NCBI RefSeq assembly: GCF_004919105.1
Contig: NZ_STGK01000005.1
Coordinates: 124,001 to 188,000, forward strand
Direction: 5' to 3'
DNA from: Nocardioides sp. GY 10113
Lineage (GTDB): Bacteria; Actinomycetota; Actinomycetes; Propionibacteriales; Nocardioidaceae
DNA: 64,000 nucleotides
Position 1 is the stretch's first letter. Every line of letters begins with the position of its first letter. The notes below the pieces were generated by a model. It was not told the origin of the DNA, ran no database searches, and saw nothing but the letters and a program-made list of their open reading frames with translations. Positions 17,991-25,719 of this stretch are shown here, piece after piece. The position numbers were made by a program, and so were the translations under genes.

Positions 17991-18731
17991 TCAGAACGGC
18001 GGCCAGGGGATCGCCGGCCACCCGCTGCCAGCCGCCGGCAGCGCCCCGAACGCCAGGAGCCGCTCCGCCCGTCGCGCCGCCGCCTCGATCTCGTGGTCGA
18101 CGAGCAGGTCGGCGAGACGGGCGCCCAGGTCGCCGCGCAGGGCGGACGCCACGGCTCCGACCACCTCGATCTCGGCCGGCGTCAGCTCGGTGCCCGCCCA
18201 GCCCCACAGGACGGTGCGGAGCTTCGGCTCGTGGTGGAACGTCAGCCCGTGGTCGACGCCGTACCGGTGTCCATCCGCCATCGCCAGCACGTGGCCACCC
18301 TTGCGGTCGGCGTTGTTGGCGAGCACGTCGTAGACCGCCAGCCGGCGCAGCCGCTCGGTGTCCTCGTGCACGAGCGTGATCGGGCGGTCGTGCTCGTCGA
18401 GGCCGTCGAACACGGGCAGCCAGCCGTCCGGCACCCGGTCCGCGGGCACCAGCGTGACGGCCTCCTGGGTCTCGTCGACGTGCTGCCACTCCTGGACCAT
18501 GCCGGGGCCGTGCGGTCCTTCGTCCAGCCACGTGCGGGGCACCAGGTTCCAGCCCGTGCACTCCGAGAGGAGGTACGCCGCGACCTCCCGATCGGCCAGC
18601 GTGCCGTCGGGGAAGTCCCACAGCGGCCGCTCCCCCGCGACCGGCTTGTAGACGACCTCGAGGCCGTCCAGGTCGGCCAGGAACGTGGCGTTGGAGGCGG
18701 GCAGGATGCGGCCGCGGAGGGTCAGGGCCAT
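17991..18731 (-). CDS. SCO1664 family protein, distantly PI3/4-kinase-like
   Basis: A 246-residue member of the actinobacterial SCO1664 family, which has remote similarity to phosphatidylinositol 3/4-kinases. Visible kinase-like features are VVYKPVAGERPLWDF (candidate ATP-anchoring Lys), VYDVLANNADRKGGHVL (candidate catalytic loop) and YGVDHGLTFH (DFG-like Asp). These look intact, so an active kinase is plausible but unproven. It follows DUF3090 by 19 bp, and mshC follows it by 84 bp. The ATG at 18731 was chosen because the upstream in-frame start at 18782 overlaps the previous gene; no strong Shine-Dalgarno is present. Substrate unknown. Confidence 0.8.
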   Translation of the reverse strand: MALTLRGRILPASNATFLADLDGLEVVYKPVAGERPLWDFPDGTLADREVAAYLLSECTGWNLVPRTWLDEGPHGPGMVQEWQHVDETQEAVTLVPADRVPDGWLPVFDGLDEHDRPITLVHEDTERLRRLAVYDVLANNADRKGGHVLAMADGHRYGVDHGLTFHHEPKLRTVLWGWAGTELTPAEIEVVGAVASALRGDLGARLADLLVDHEIEAAARRAERLLAFGALPAAGSGWPAIPWPPF

Positions 18732-18750
18732 GGGCGGTGCAGCCGGTCGC

Positions 18751-19296
18751 TCACGGGTCGCGGCGCTTGAACCCGTTGGCACGCACGCACAGGTGCCCGT
18801 CGGGGTCGATCGGCTGGCCGCAGAACGGGCAGGAGGGGCGCCCGGCGCCGATCACGCGCTCGGCGCGCTGCACGAAGGCGCGGGCGTGGCCCGGCTCCAG
18901 CCGGACCACCAGCATCTCCTCGGGCTCGTCGGGCTCCTCGATCTCGGCGCCGACCGGGAAGACCTCGATCACCACGCGCTCGTCGCCGGGGTCCCAGGAC
19001 AGCGTCATGGTGCCGGCCCGGAACTCCTCGGCGATCGGCTGCTCCAACGGCTCGTCGTCGACCAGGTTCAGCGGAGCCATGGCCGGGATCACCGATCGGG
19101 TCTCGGTCTCGGCCATCACCTGGTCGAGCAGCTCGTCGACGCGCTCGGCCAGAGCCGCCACCTGCTGCTTCTCCAGGCCCACCGTGACCAGCTGGCGCTC
19201 GTCGCGTGCCTGCAGGAAGAAGGTCCGCTGCCCCGGCTCGCCGACGGTGCCGGCGACGAAGCGCTGGGGTGAGTCGAATCCGTGGACGATGCCCAT
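18751..19296 (-). CDS. DUF3090 family protein with C-terminal zinc ribbon
   Basis: A 181-residue actinobacterial protein of unknown function. The N-terminus MGIVHGFDSPQRFVAGTVG and the segment RTFFLQARDERQLVTVGLEK are family hallmarks. The C-terminus CPFCGQPIDPDGHLCVRANG is a small zinc ribbon with three visible cysteines. It sits between a histidine phosphatase (9 bp upstream) and the kinase-like protein. TAGGCT lies 6 nt before the ATG, and this box overlaps the stop codon of the phosphatase gene. This gives a transcription start inside the cluster. Confidence 0.85.
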   Translation of the reverse strand: MGIVHGFDSPQRFVAGTVGEPGQRTFFLQARDERQLVTVGLEKQQVAALAERVDELLDQVMAETETRSVIPAMAPLNLVDDEPLEQPIAEEFRAGTMTLSWDPGDERVVIEVFPVGAEIEEPDEPEEMLVVRLEPGHARAFVQRAERVIGAGRPSCPFCGQPIDPDGHLCVRANGFKRRDP

Positions 19297-19302
19297 GATG
19301 AA

Positions 19303-19308
19303 AGCCTA
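19303..19308 (-). promoter_or_regulatory. Predicted -10 box of the DUF3090 gene, overlapping the upstream stop codon
   Basis: TAGGCT on the minus strand, 6 nt before the ATG. Its first three bases TAG are also the stop codon of the phosphatase gene. Confidence 0.45.
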
Positions 19309-20052
19309 GGGGGCCGATTCCACCGGGCCGGTCCCGGGACCGGCGCCGCCCCCCACGGCCGCGTCGGAGCCGGAGGTGTGGCCGGCCGCGGCTCCTTCCT
19401 CGGTCGCGGGCGCGAGCCAGCCGAGGTCGCCGGCGTGGGTGTTGGTGCCGAGCACGAACGGCCGGTCCGGGGCGTAACGGATCACCGAGATCGAGGCGGG
19501 GTCGACGTGGACCCGCTGGAACAGGTCCAGGTGCAGGCCGAGCGCGTCGGCCAGCACCGACTTGATGATGTCGCCGTGGCTGACGGCGACCCAGACCGCC
19601 CCCGGTCCGTGCTCCGCCTCCACGAGGGCGTCCCGGCGGCGTACGGCGGCGACGGCGCGCTGCTGCATCGCGACCAGCGACTCCCCCGCCGGGAAGGCGG
19701 CCGCCGACGGCTGGGTCTGGACGGTCCGCCAGAGCTGCTCCTTGGCCAGGTCCTTCAGGGGGCGCCCCTGCCAGTCACCGTAGTCGCACTCGGCGAAGGC
19801 CTTGTCGGTCACGGGGCGGAGCTGGCGGCCGGCCTCGCGCTGGGCGCCGGCGATCGCCTTCGCGGTCTGCCGGCAGCGCTCCTGGGGGCTGGTCACCAGC
19901 ACCGACAGCGGTACGGCGGCGAGGCGCTCGGCGGCGCGCGCGGCCTGAGCCACACCGGTGTCGTCGAGCCGGACACCGGGCAGCCGGCCGGCGAGGATGC
20001 CGGCGGCGTTCGCGGTCGTGCGGCCATGCCGCACCAGGATCAGGGTCGCCAC
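19306..20052 (-). CDS. Histidine phosphatase family protein (MSMEG_4193 type)
   Basis: A 248-residue phosphoglycerate-mutase-like phosphatase. MATLILVRHGRTTAN carries the RHG phosphohistidine motif. TSPQERCRQTAKAIA, FAECDYGDWQGRPL and VAVSHGDIIKSVLADAL supply the remaining active-site Arg, Glu and His. This sub-family co-occurs with DUF3090 and the SCO1664 protein in actinobacteria. The mature domain ends near residue 215; the last 30 or so residues are Gly/Ala-rich and probably disordered. The GTG start at 20052 lies 8 nt after TAGGCT. Substrate unknown; pairing with the neighbouring kinase-like protein is inference. Confidence 0.87.
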   Translation of the reverse strand: MATLILVRHGRTTANAAGILAGRLPGVRLDDTGVAQAARAAERLAAVPLSVLVTSPQERCRQTAKAIAGAQREAGRQLRPVTDKAFAECDYGDWQGRPLKDLAKEQLWRTVQTQPSAAAFPAGESLVAMQQRAVAAVRRRDALVEAEHGPGAVWVAVSHGDIIKSVLADALGLHLDLFQRVHVDPASISVIRYAPDRPFVLGTNTHAGDLGWLAPATEEGAAAGHTSGSDAAVGGGAGPGTGPVESAP

Positions 20053-20060
20053 GGTGACGG

Positions 20061-20066
20061 AGCCTA
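20061..20066 (-). promoter_or_regulatory. Predicted -10 box of the histidine phosphatase gene
   Basis: TAGGCT on the minus strand, 8 nt before the GTG start. Confidence 0.4.
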
Positions 20067-20102
20067 GCGGCGCGGCCGCGGCCCGACCGCCGGCGCGGGG
20101 GC

Positions 20103-20108
20103 TAGGTT
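20103..20108 (+). promoter_or_regulatory. Predicted -10 box of corA
   Basis: TAGGTT, 6 nt before the GTG start at 20115; no Shine-Dalgarno is present. Confidence 0.45.
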
Positions 20109-20114
20109 GACCGC

Positions 20115-21092
20115 GTGATCGTCGACAGCGCCGTCTACCGCGCCGGCTCGCGGGTCGCCGTGGACTGCCACCGGCACGACTACGCCGCGCTCCGCGACGC
20201 CGCCGACCAGCCCGGCGACTTCGTCTGGGTCGGTCTCTACGAGCCGAGCCACGTCGAGCTGGGCACCGTCGCCGAGGCCTTCGACCTCCATCCGCTCGCG
20301 GTCGAGGACGCCGTCTCCGCCCACCAGCGCCCCAAGCTCGAGCGCTACGAGTCGGGACTCTTCCTGGTGCTCAAGACGCTCTGGTACGTCGATGCCGACG
20401 ACGCGGTGGAGACCGGTGAGATCAATGTCTTCCTCGGCGAGGACTACGTGATCACCGTGCGGCACGGGCGCGGCTCCCCGCTGAGCGATGCCCGGCAGGA
20501 GCTGGAGCACCGGCAGTCCGTGCTGGGGCACGGACCGTCGGCGGTGGTCTACGCGGTCTGCGACGTGGTCGTCGACGCCTACGTCGGCGTCGTGCACGAG
20601 CTGCAGACCGACGTGGACGAGGTGGAGACCTCCGTCTTCAACGCCCAGCGGACCAACGACTCGGGGCGGATCTACACGCTCAAGCGCGAGATCGCGGAGG
20701 TACGGCGGGCGGTGCTGCCGTTGCGGGACCCGATGCGTCGCTTCGCCTCCGGCGGGGTGCCGCTCGTCGTGGAGTCCTCGGCGCCGTTCTTCCGCGACGT
20801 CAGCGACCACCTCGCGCAGGCCGCGGAGGAGATCGACAACCTGGATGCGCTGCTCTCGTCGGCCTTCGACGCGCACATGGCACGGATCGCGGTGCAGCAG
20901 AACGACGACATGCGCAAGATCTCCGCCGGCATCGGCCTCGCGGCGGTGCCGACGCTGATCGCGGGCTTCTACGGCATGAACCTGCCGCTGCCGTTCCCGC
21001 ACTCGCCGGCCAGCACGATGATCGCGATCGCGCTGATGATCGGCTCGATCACGGCGTTGTGGATCTTCTTCAAGCGCTCCGGCTGGATCTGA
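20115..21092 (+). CDS. corA: CorA family magnesium/cobalt transporter
   Basis: Pentameric divalent-cation channel of the inner membrane. The 325-residue protein has a large cytosolic N-terminal domain and long stalk helices (about 150-270). Two C-terminal membrane helices are joined by the signature FYGMNLPLPFPHSP, whose GMN triplet is the selectivity filter. The C-terminal basic FFKRSGWI is usual. The GTG start at 20115 is 6 nt downstream of TAGGTT and is probably leaderless. It is divergent from the phosphatase gene and converges on uppP, with a short hairpin between. Confidence 0.92.
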   Translation: MIVDSAVYRAGSRVAVDCHRHDYAALRDAADQPGDFVWVGLYEPSHVELGTVAEAFDLHPLAVEDAVSAHQRPKLERYESGLFLVLKTLWYVDADDAVETGEINVFLGEDYVITVRHGRGSPLSDARQELEHRQSVLGHGPSAVVYAVCDVVVDAYVGVVHELQTDVDEVETSVFNAQRTNDSGRIYTLKREIAEVRRAVLPLRDPMRRFASGGVPLVVESSAPFFRDVSDHLAQAAEEIDNLDALLSSAFDAHMARIAVQQNDDMRKISAGIGLAAVPTLIAGFYGMNLPLPFPHSPASTMIAIALMIGSITALWIFFKRSGWI

Positions 21093-21093
21093 C

Positions 21094-21109
21094 CGGGCGG
21101 GTCCGCCCG
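21094..21109. terminator. Short GC hairpin between convergent corA and uppP
   Basis: CGGGCG pairs with CGCCCG around the loop GGTC, in the 31-bp gap between the two stop codons. No U-tract. Confidence 0.45.
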
Positions 21110-21123
21110 CCGACCGCCGCCGC

Positions 21124-21966
21124 TCAGGGCGTCAGCACGCCACTGGCGAGCAGGCTGAGCACGGTCGCGCCCAGCACCACCCGGTAGATCACGAACGGCC
21201 GGTAGGAGTGCGTGGAGACGTAGCGCAGCAGCCAGGCGATCGCGGCGTACCCGACCAGGAAGGAGACGATCGTGGCGGTGATGGTCGGGCCCCAGCCGTA
21301 GCCGGCCTCCCCGGTCGCGCTCTCCCCCACGTGCGAGATCTCGCCGAGCTCGAAGAGGCCGGCCCCGACGACGGCCGGGATGGCCAGCAGGAAGGCGAAC
21401 CGGGTGGCCGCGGCCCGCTCGAGCCCGAGGAACCGGCCCATCGAGATGGTCGCGCCCGAGCGGGACACGCCGGGGATCAGCGCGCAGGCCTGGGCCAGGC
21501 CCATCAGCAGCGCGTCGCGGAGGCTGAGGTTCTTCAGCTCCCGGTCGGTGCGTCCCACCCGGTCGGCGATCCCGAGGATCAGGCCGAGCACGATCAAGGT
21601 CGTGCCGATCACCCACAGGTTGCGGAAGTCGGACTCGATGACGTCCTTGAGCGCGATGCCCAGGACCACGATCGGCAGCGACCCGAGGATGATGTACCAG
21701 CCCATCCGGGCGTCGAGGGTGCCCCGGTGCTCGGGCTTGAACAGCGAGAGCACCCAGGCGCGGGCGATCCGCCAGATGTCGCGCCAGAAGAAGAGCAGCA
21801 CCGCGACCTCGGTGCCGATCTGGATCACCGCGGTGAACGCGGCGCCCGGGTCGCCCCAGCCGAACAGCTCCGGGAAGATCCGGAGGTGCGCGCTGCTGGA
21901 GATGGGGAGGAACTCGGTCAGTCCCTGGAGGACACCGAGAAAGATCGCCTGGAGGTACTCGACCAC
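21124..21966 (-). CDS. uppP: Undecaprenyl-diphosphatase (bacitracin resistance)
   Basis: Integral membrane phosphatase that recycles undecaprenyl pyrophosphate for peptidoglycan and glycan synthesis. The 280-residue protein contains QGLTEFLPISSSAHLRI and GVSRSGATISMGR, the two catalytic signatures, plus about seven to eight hydrophobic segments. The family start is just before EYLQAIFLG, so I take GTG 21966. The longer open frame to 22128 runs into the divergent reductase gene and encodes no plausible membrane segment. No clear Shine-Dalgarno is seen. Confidence 0.94.
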   Translation of the reverse strand: MVEYLQAIFLGVLQGLTEFLPISSSAHLRIFPELFGWGDPGAAFTAVIQIGTEVAVLLFFWRDIWRIARAWVLSLFKPEHRGTLDARMGWYIILGSLPIVVLGIALKDVIESDFRNLWVIGTTLIVLGLILGIADRVGRTDRELKNLSLRDALLMGLAQACALIPGVSRSGATISMGRFLGLERAAATRFAFLLAIPAVVGAGLFELGEISHVGESATGEAGYGWGPTITATIVSFLVGYAAIAWLLRYVSTHSYRPFVIYRVVLGATVLSLLASGVLTP

Positions 21967-22025
21967 GAGGGGTGATCCTAGGTGCCGCGCGGCGTGCCCC
22001 GTCGGGGGATCGGAGCACGGACCGC

Positions 22026-22031
22026 TACCTT
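22026..22031 (+). promoter_or_regulatory. Predicted -10 box of the aldo/keto reductase gene
   Basis: TACCTT, 7 nt before the ATG at 22039, without a Shine-Dalgarno. Confidence 0.4.
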
Positions 22032-22038
22032 GTGCCCC

Positions 22039-22992
22039 ATGCAACAGCGGTACGTCGGCTCCAGCGGTCTCCGCGTCTCCCGACTCGGCCTGGGGACGAT
22101 GACCTGGGGCAAGGACACGGACGAGCACGAGGCGCGCGACCAGCTGGTCGCGTTCGTGGAGGCCGGCGGGACGCTGGTGGACACCGCGGCCGGCTACACC
22201 GACGGTCGGTCCGAGGCGCTGATCGGCTCGCTGATCGGCGACGTCGTCCCCCGCGACGAGGTGGTCCTGGCGACGAAGGCCGGCATCTGGCGCCGAGGCG
22301 GCGATCGCGCCACGGACACCTCACGCGGGGCGCTGCTGCGCGGGCTGGACGAGTCGCTGCGCCGGCTCGGCACCGACTCCGTCGACCTGTGGCAGGTGCA
22401 CATCTGGTCCGACGACGTGCCGCTGGAGGAGACGCTGGGAGCCCTGGACCACGCGGTCTCGAGCGGTCGGGCCACCTACGTCGGCATCTCGAACTACACC
22501 GGCTGGCAGACCGCGCAGGCGGCCACCTGGCAGCGGGCGATGCCGGGACGGGCGCCCGTGGTCTCCTCCCAGATGGAGTACTCGCTGGTGAACCGACGCG
22601 TCGAGCAGGAGGTGCTGCCCGCCTGCGCCGCGATGGGCATGGGTCTGCTGCCGTGGTCGCCGCTCGGCCGCGGCGTTCTCACCGGCAAGTACCGGGGCGG
22701 GACCCCCTCGGACTCCCGCGGCGCGTCGCCGGTCTTCTCCTCCTTCGTCGAGGCCTACCTGGACGAGCGCAGCCGGGGCGTCGTGGAGGCGGTGTGCCGC
22801 GCGGCCGACGGCCTGGGCTGGACGCCCCTGGAGGTGGCGCTCGCGTGGGTCCGCGACCAGCCGGGGGTGACCGCGCCCATCGTGGGAGCGCGCACGGCCG
22901 CTCAGCTCAAGGTCGCCCTGAAGGTCGAGGACCGGGTGCTCCCGCCGGAGATCCGGCACGCACTGGACGACGTCTCCGACCCCGCCCGATAG
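22039..22992 (+). CDS. Aldo/keto reductase
   Basis: NADPH-dependent oxidoreductase of 317 residues with the (beta/alpha)8 fold. The catalytic tetrad is visible: Asp48 in VDTAAGYTDGRSE, Tyr53 in the same stretch, Lys80 in LATKAG, and His121 in WQVHIWS. QMEYSLVNRRVEQEVLP and LLPWSPLGRGVLTGKY are typical of the AKR11/12-like bacterial group. The start at 22039 gives the canonical N-terminus MQQRYVGSSGLRVSRLGLGT. Physiological substrate unknown. It is divergent from uppP and is followed after 37 bp by a DUF5703 gene, a common actinobacterial neighbourhood. Confidence 0.9.
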   Translation: MQQRYVGSSGLRVSRLGLGTMTWGKDTDEHEARDQLVAFVEAGGTLVDTAAGYTDGRSEALIGSLIGDVVPRDEVVLATKAGIWRRGGDRATDTSRGALLRGLDESLRRLGTDSVDLWQVHIWSDDVPLEETLGALDHAVSSGRATYVGISNYTGWQTAQAATWQRAMPGRAPVVSSQMEYSLVNRRVEQEVLPACAAMGMGLLPWSPLGRGVLTGKYRGGTPSDSRGASPVFSSFVEAYLDERSRGVVEAVCRAADGLGWTPLEVALAWVRDQPGVTAPIVGARTAAQLKVALKVEDRVLPPEIRHALDDVSDPAR

Positions 22993-23016
22993 TCCGCCCG
23001 AGCACGCGAAAGCGGG

Positions 23017-23022
23017 TAGTCT
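23017..23022 (+). promoter_or_regulatory. Predicted -10 box of the DUF5703 gene
   Basis: TAGTCT, 7 nt before the ATG at 23030. Confidence 0.4.
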
Positions 23023-23029
23023 CGCCGCG

Positions 23030-23269
23030 ATGACCAGGCCGCCCACGCACCCCCGCGCGCGACTGCTGCGCGGGCTCGGACCCGGCGTCGAGTGGGAGTT
23101 CGAGCGGATCACGTTCGACCGGGCGTTCTCCCGCAACATGGTCGCGAAGCTGCTCGCCGAGCGGGCCGAGCACGGCGGCTGGGAGCTGGACCGGGTCCAG
23201 ATCGGCCCCGACGGCAAGCGGCGCGTGGTGCTGCGCCGCAAGATCATCCGCGCGGTGCGCACCGCCTGA
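23030..23269 (+). CDS. DUF5703 family protein
   Basis: A small basic actinobacterial protein of 79 residues. The segments VEWEFERITFDRAFSRN, AEHGGWELDRVQIGPDGKRR and the C-terminal VLRRKIIRAVRTA match the DUF5703 pattern, a compact alpha/beta protein of unknown function. There is no signal peptide or membrane segment. It follows the aldo/keto reductase, but a TAGTCT box 7 nt before its ATG suggests separate leaderless expression. The Arg/Lys-rich C-terminus would be compatible with nucleic-acid or membrane-surface binding, which is speculation. Confidence 0.75.
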   Translation: MTRPPTHPRARLLRGLGPGVEWEFERITFDRAFSRNMVAKLLAERAEHGGWELDRVQIGPDGKRRVVLRRKIIRAVRTA

Positions 23270-23337
23270 CGGCCCGGGCCGTCGCCTGTTCTGGTGACCG
23301 CGCGGCCGGCGGGCGCCGAGTCGGGCCGCGCCCCTCC

Positions 23338-23343
23338 TACGCT
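23338..23343 (+). promoter_or_regulatory. Predicted -10 box of the Tat-esterase gene
   Basis: TACGCT, 7 nt before the ATG at 23351; no Shine-Dalgarno is seen. Confidence 0.35.
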
Positions 23344-23350
23344 GCCGCGC

Positions 23351-24154
23351 ATGCAGGTGACGCGCCGGGGGACACTGCTCGGCGCCGGCGGGGTCGCCGT
23401 CGCGGCGGCCCTGGGAGCCGTCGCGGTGGACGCGGCGCCGGCGCGCGTCCGGCGGGCGCTCGGGCTCTCCCCCGACCTCTTCGTCCCCGACGCGGCCGAG
23501 GGCGAGGTGCGGCTCGACACCGTCGCCTCCGCGGCGATGGGCACCGAACTGGACCTCTTCACCGCCGTCCCGGCCGGGTATGGCGAGGGCGCGGGTCTGC
23601 CGGCGCTGCTGGTGCTCCACGGTGCGAGCTCGTCGGCCGCCCAGTTCCGCGACTTCGGCTTCACCCGGTTCGTGACCGCGGCGGTGGAGGCCGGGGCGCC
23701 TCCGTTCGTGCTGGTCGGCACCGACGACGGCCCGGACGGCTGGGTCCCGGGCGGCGGCGTCGATCCGTTCACGATGCTCCGCGAGGAGATGCCGCAATGG
23801 CTGGCCGATCGGGGGTTCGCCCCGGGCCGGCCGCGGGTGTGGGCGTGGTCGCGCGGCGGCTACGGGGCCCTGCGGCTCGCGCTGACCGACCCCGGGTGGG
23901 CCCGCGCGCTGGCGCTGTTCAGCCCGGCGGTGGCCGATGTCGACCCCGCGCTGGCCGACCTCAGCCCGCTGACGGGGCAGCGGATCGGCGTCTGGTGCGG
24001 CACCGAGGACCCGTTCCTCGACGACGTGCGCGCCGTGACCAACCGGTTGCCCACGCCGCCCGAGGTGTCGTCGTACGTCGCCGGCGGGCACACGCAGCAG
24101 TTCTGGAACGAGCACGCGCTCGAGGCGTTCTCGTGGCTGATGTCCGCGGACTAG
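23351..24154 (+). CDS. Tat-exported alpha/beta-hydrolase (esterase D-like)
   Basis: A 267-residue secreted serine hydrolase. The N-terminus MQVTRRGTLLGAGG is a twin-arginine signal, followed by an Ala-rich hydrophobic stretch. The catalytic triad can be placed: Ser167 in AWSRGGYGAL, Asp220 in WCGTEDPFLDD and His247 in AGGHTQQFW. VLHGASSSAAQ forms the oxyanion region. The arrangement resembles mycolyltransferase/esterase-D proteins, but the antigen-85 fibronectin-binding features are absent; carboxylesterase is the safest label. The ATG at 23351 was chosen because it starts the Tat signal. Confidence 0.78.
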   Translation: MQVTRRGTLLGAGGVAVAAALGAVAVDAAPARVRRALGLSPDLFVPDAAEGEVRLDTVASAAMGTELDLFTAVPAGYGEGAGLPALLVLHGASSSAAQFRDFGFTRFVTAAVEAGAPPFVLVGTDDGPDGWVPGGGVDPFTMLREEMPQWLADRGFAPGRPRVWAWSRGGYGALRLALTDPGWARALALFSPAVADVDPALADLSPLTGQRIGVWCGTEDPFLDDVRAVTNRLPTPPEVSSYVAGGHTQQFWNEHALEAFSWLMSAD

Positions 24155-24172
24155 CCCGATCCCGGGCCGCGC

Positions 24173-25519
24173 TCACACCTCGTCGAGGAACCGGTCCATC
24201 ACCCGCGCACCGAACTCCAGCGCGTCGACCGGCACCCGCTCGTCGACGCCGTGGAACAGCGCGGTGAAGTCGAGGTCGGCCGGCAGCCGCAGCGGGGTGA
24301 ACCCGTACGTGCGCATCCCGAGCCTCCCGAAGTGCTTGGCGTCGGTGCCGGCGCTCATCAGGAACGGTGCGACCAGCGCGTCGGGGTCCTCGGCCATCAG
24401 GCTGCGGGTCATGGCGTCCACCACCGCGCCCTCGTAGGGCATCTCCCACGGCGGCTGGTGGCTGACGAGGTCGACGGCGACGTCCTCGCCGACGAGCTCG
24501 GTCAGCGTCGCGAAGAACTCCTCCTCGTAGCCGGGCAGGAAGCGGCCGTCGACGTGGGCGCTCGCCTCGCTCGGGATCACGTTGACCTTGTAGCCGGCGT
24601 CGAGCATGGTCGGGTTGGCCGAGTTGCGCAGCACCGCGCCCAGCATCCGGGTGGCGCTGCCGAACTCCTCCATCAGCGCCACCGCGTTCTCCGGCGTGGG
24701 CTCCTCGCCGGCGAGCTCGCCGACGCAGGCGAGCAGCGTCCGCATCGTCGGCGTCAGGCGCAGCGGCCAGCGGTGGGTGCCGATCCGGGCGACGGCCGCC
24801 GCGAGGCGGGTGACCGCGTTCTCGTCGTTGATCATCGAGCCGTGTCCGGCGCGGCCGCGCGCCGTCAGCTTCATCCACGCCATCCCCCGCTCGGCGGCCT
24901 CGACCAGGTAGAGCCGGCGTCCGCGCACCGTGGTGCTGAACCCGCCCACCTCGCCGACGGCCGCGGTGCAGCCCTCGAACAGGTCCCGGTGGTCCCGGAC
25001 CAGGACCTCCGCGCCGTGGTGCCCGCCGGCCTCCTCGTCCGCGGTGAAGCAGAGCACGACGGACCGCTCGGGCGCTCGGTCGGCGACCTGGCGCGCCCGG
25101 ACCACGGCGAGCAGCATGGCGTCGAAGTCCTTCATGTCGACCGCGCCGCGCCCCCAGACGTAGCCGTCCCGGATCTCTCCGCTGAACGGGTGGACGCTCC
25201 AGTCCTCGGCGGCGGCCGGCACGACGTCGAGGTGGCCGTGCAGCAGGAGGGCGTCGTCGCGCCCGTTGCCGCCGCCCCAGCGGGCGACGACGTTGGCCCG
25301 CCCCGGGGCGGTCTCGATGATCGTGGGGTCGAGGCCCACCTCGGCCAGTCGGGCGGCGACGTACTCCGCCGCGTCGCGCTCCCCCGGCCCGTCCGTCGCT
25401 CCGTAGTTCGAGGTGTCGATCCGGATCAGGTCACGGCACAGGTCGACGACCTCGGCAGCTGGGTCGGGCCCGTCGGTACGGCGGTCGGGTGCGTCGTGGG
25501 CCACGTCCATGGGGGCCAT
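24173..25519 (-). CDS. M20 family metallopeptidase / amidohydrolase
   Basis: A 448-residue di-zinc hydrolase of the ArgE/DapE/CPG2 group. Ligands are visible: LLHGHLDVVP (His96, Asp98), GRGAVDMKDF (bridging Asp128) and FTADEEAGG (catalytic Glu162, ligand Glu163). RGRAGHGSMINDENAV is the lid/dimerisation domain and the C-terminal TDAKHFG provides the last His. Actinobacterial proteins of this type are dipeptidases or acyl-amino-acid hydrolases; the exact substrate is uncertain. There is no signal peptide. ATG 25519 or ATG 25510 can start it; neither has a strong Shine-Dalgarno. It converges on the esterase gene. Confidence 0.87.
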   Translation of the reverse strand: MAPMDVAHDAPDRRTDGPDPAAEVVDLCRDLIRIDTSNYGATDGPGERDAAEYVAARLAEVGLDPTIIETAPGRANVVARWGGGNGRDDALLLHGHLDVVPAAAEDWSVHPFSGEIRDGYVWGRGAVDMKDFDAMLLAVVRARQVADRAPERSVVLCFTADEEAGGHHGAEVLVRDHRDLFEGCTAAVGEVGGFSTTVRGRRLYLVEAAERGMAWMKLTARGRAGHGSMINDENAVTRLAAAVARIGTHRWPLRLTPTMRTLLACVGELAGEEPTPENAVALMEEFGSATRMLGAVLRNSANPTMLDAGYKVNVIPSEASAHVDGRFLPGYEEEFFATLTELVGEDVAVDLVSHQPPWEMPYEGAVVDAMTRSLMAEDPDALVAPFLMSAGTDAKHFGRLGMRTYGFTPLRLPADLDFTALFHGVDERVPVDALEFGARVMDRFLDEV

Positions 25520-25604
25520 CCAACCATGTCAATTCGCCGGCGCCGGCGCCTGTGACTTCGCTCGCACCTATCACCCCCGCTGAGCGGTGGCAACCCGTCC
25601 TGGC

Positions 25605-25620
25605 TGTGACCTAAAGCACA
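25605..25620 (+). promoter_or_regulatory. Putative Crp/GlxR-type operator before the M23 peptidase gene
   Basis: TGTGACCTAAAGCACA matches the TGTGA-N6-TCACA consensus of actinobacterial Crp/GlxR regulators with a single mismatch. A possible -10 (TAACGA at 25623) follows closely, so binding would overlap the promoter. Cell-wall hydrolase and rpf genes are known Crp/GlxR targets in mycobacteria and corynebacteria. Confidence 0.4.
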
Positions 25621-25671
25621 GGTAACGATCCGAGAACTTGGGTTCTGACCTGCGGATTTGGCGCACTGGAA

Positions 25672-25703
25672 CGCGGTGCCCGACGCATGCGGGCATCTCC
25701 GCG
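25672..25703 (+). other. 5' UTR hairpin just before the M23 ribosome-binding site
   Basis: CGCGG-T-GCCCG (25672-25682) pairs with CGGGC-ATCT-CCGCG (25690-25703), leaving an interrupted stem 4 nt before the Shine-Dalgarno GAAGGAAAG. It may affect mRNA stability or translation. I could not match it to a known riboswitch. Confidence 0.35.
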
Positions 25704-25719
25704 AACGAAGGAAAGAACC

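Noticed and set aside
25520..25719. Cyclic-di-AMP (ydaO) riboswitch before the M23 peptidase
   Set aside because: The location would be typical, but the conserved GGGGUGAAUC-type cores are not present.
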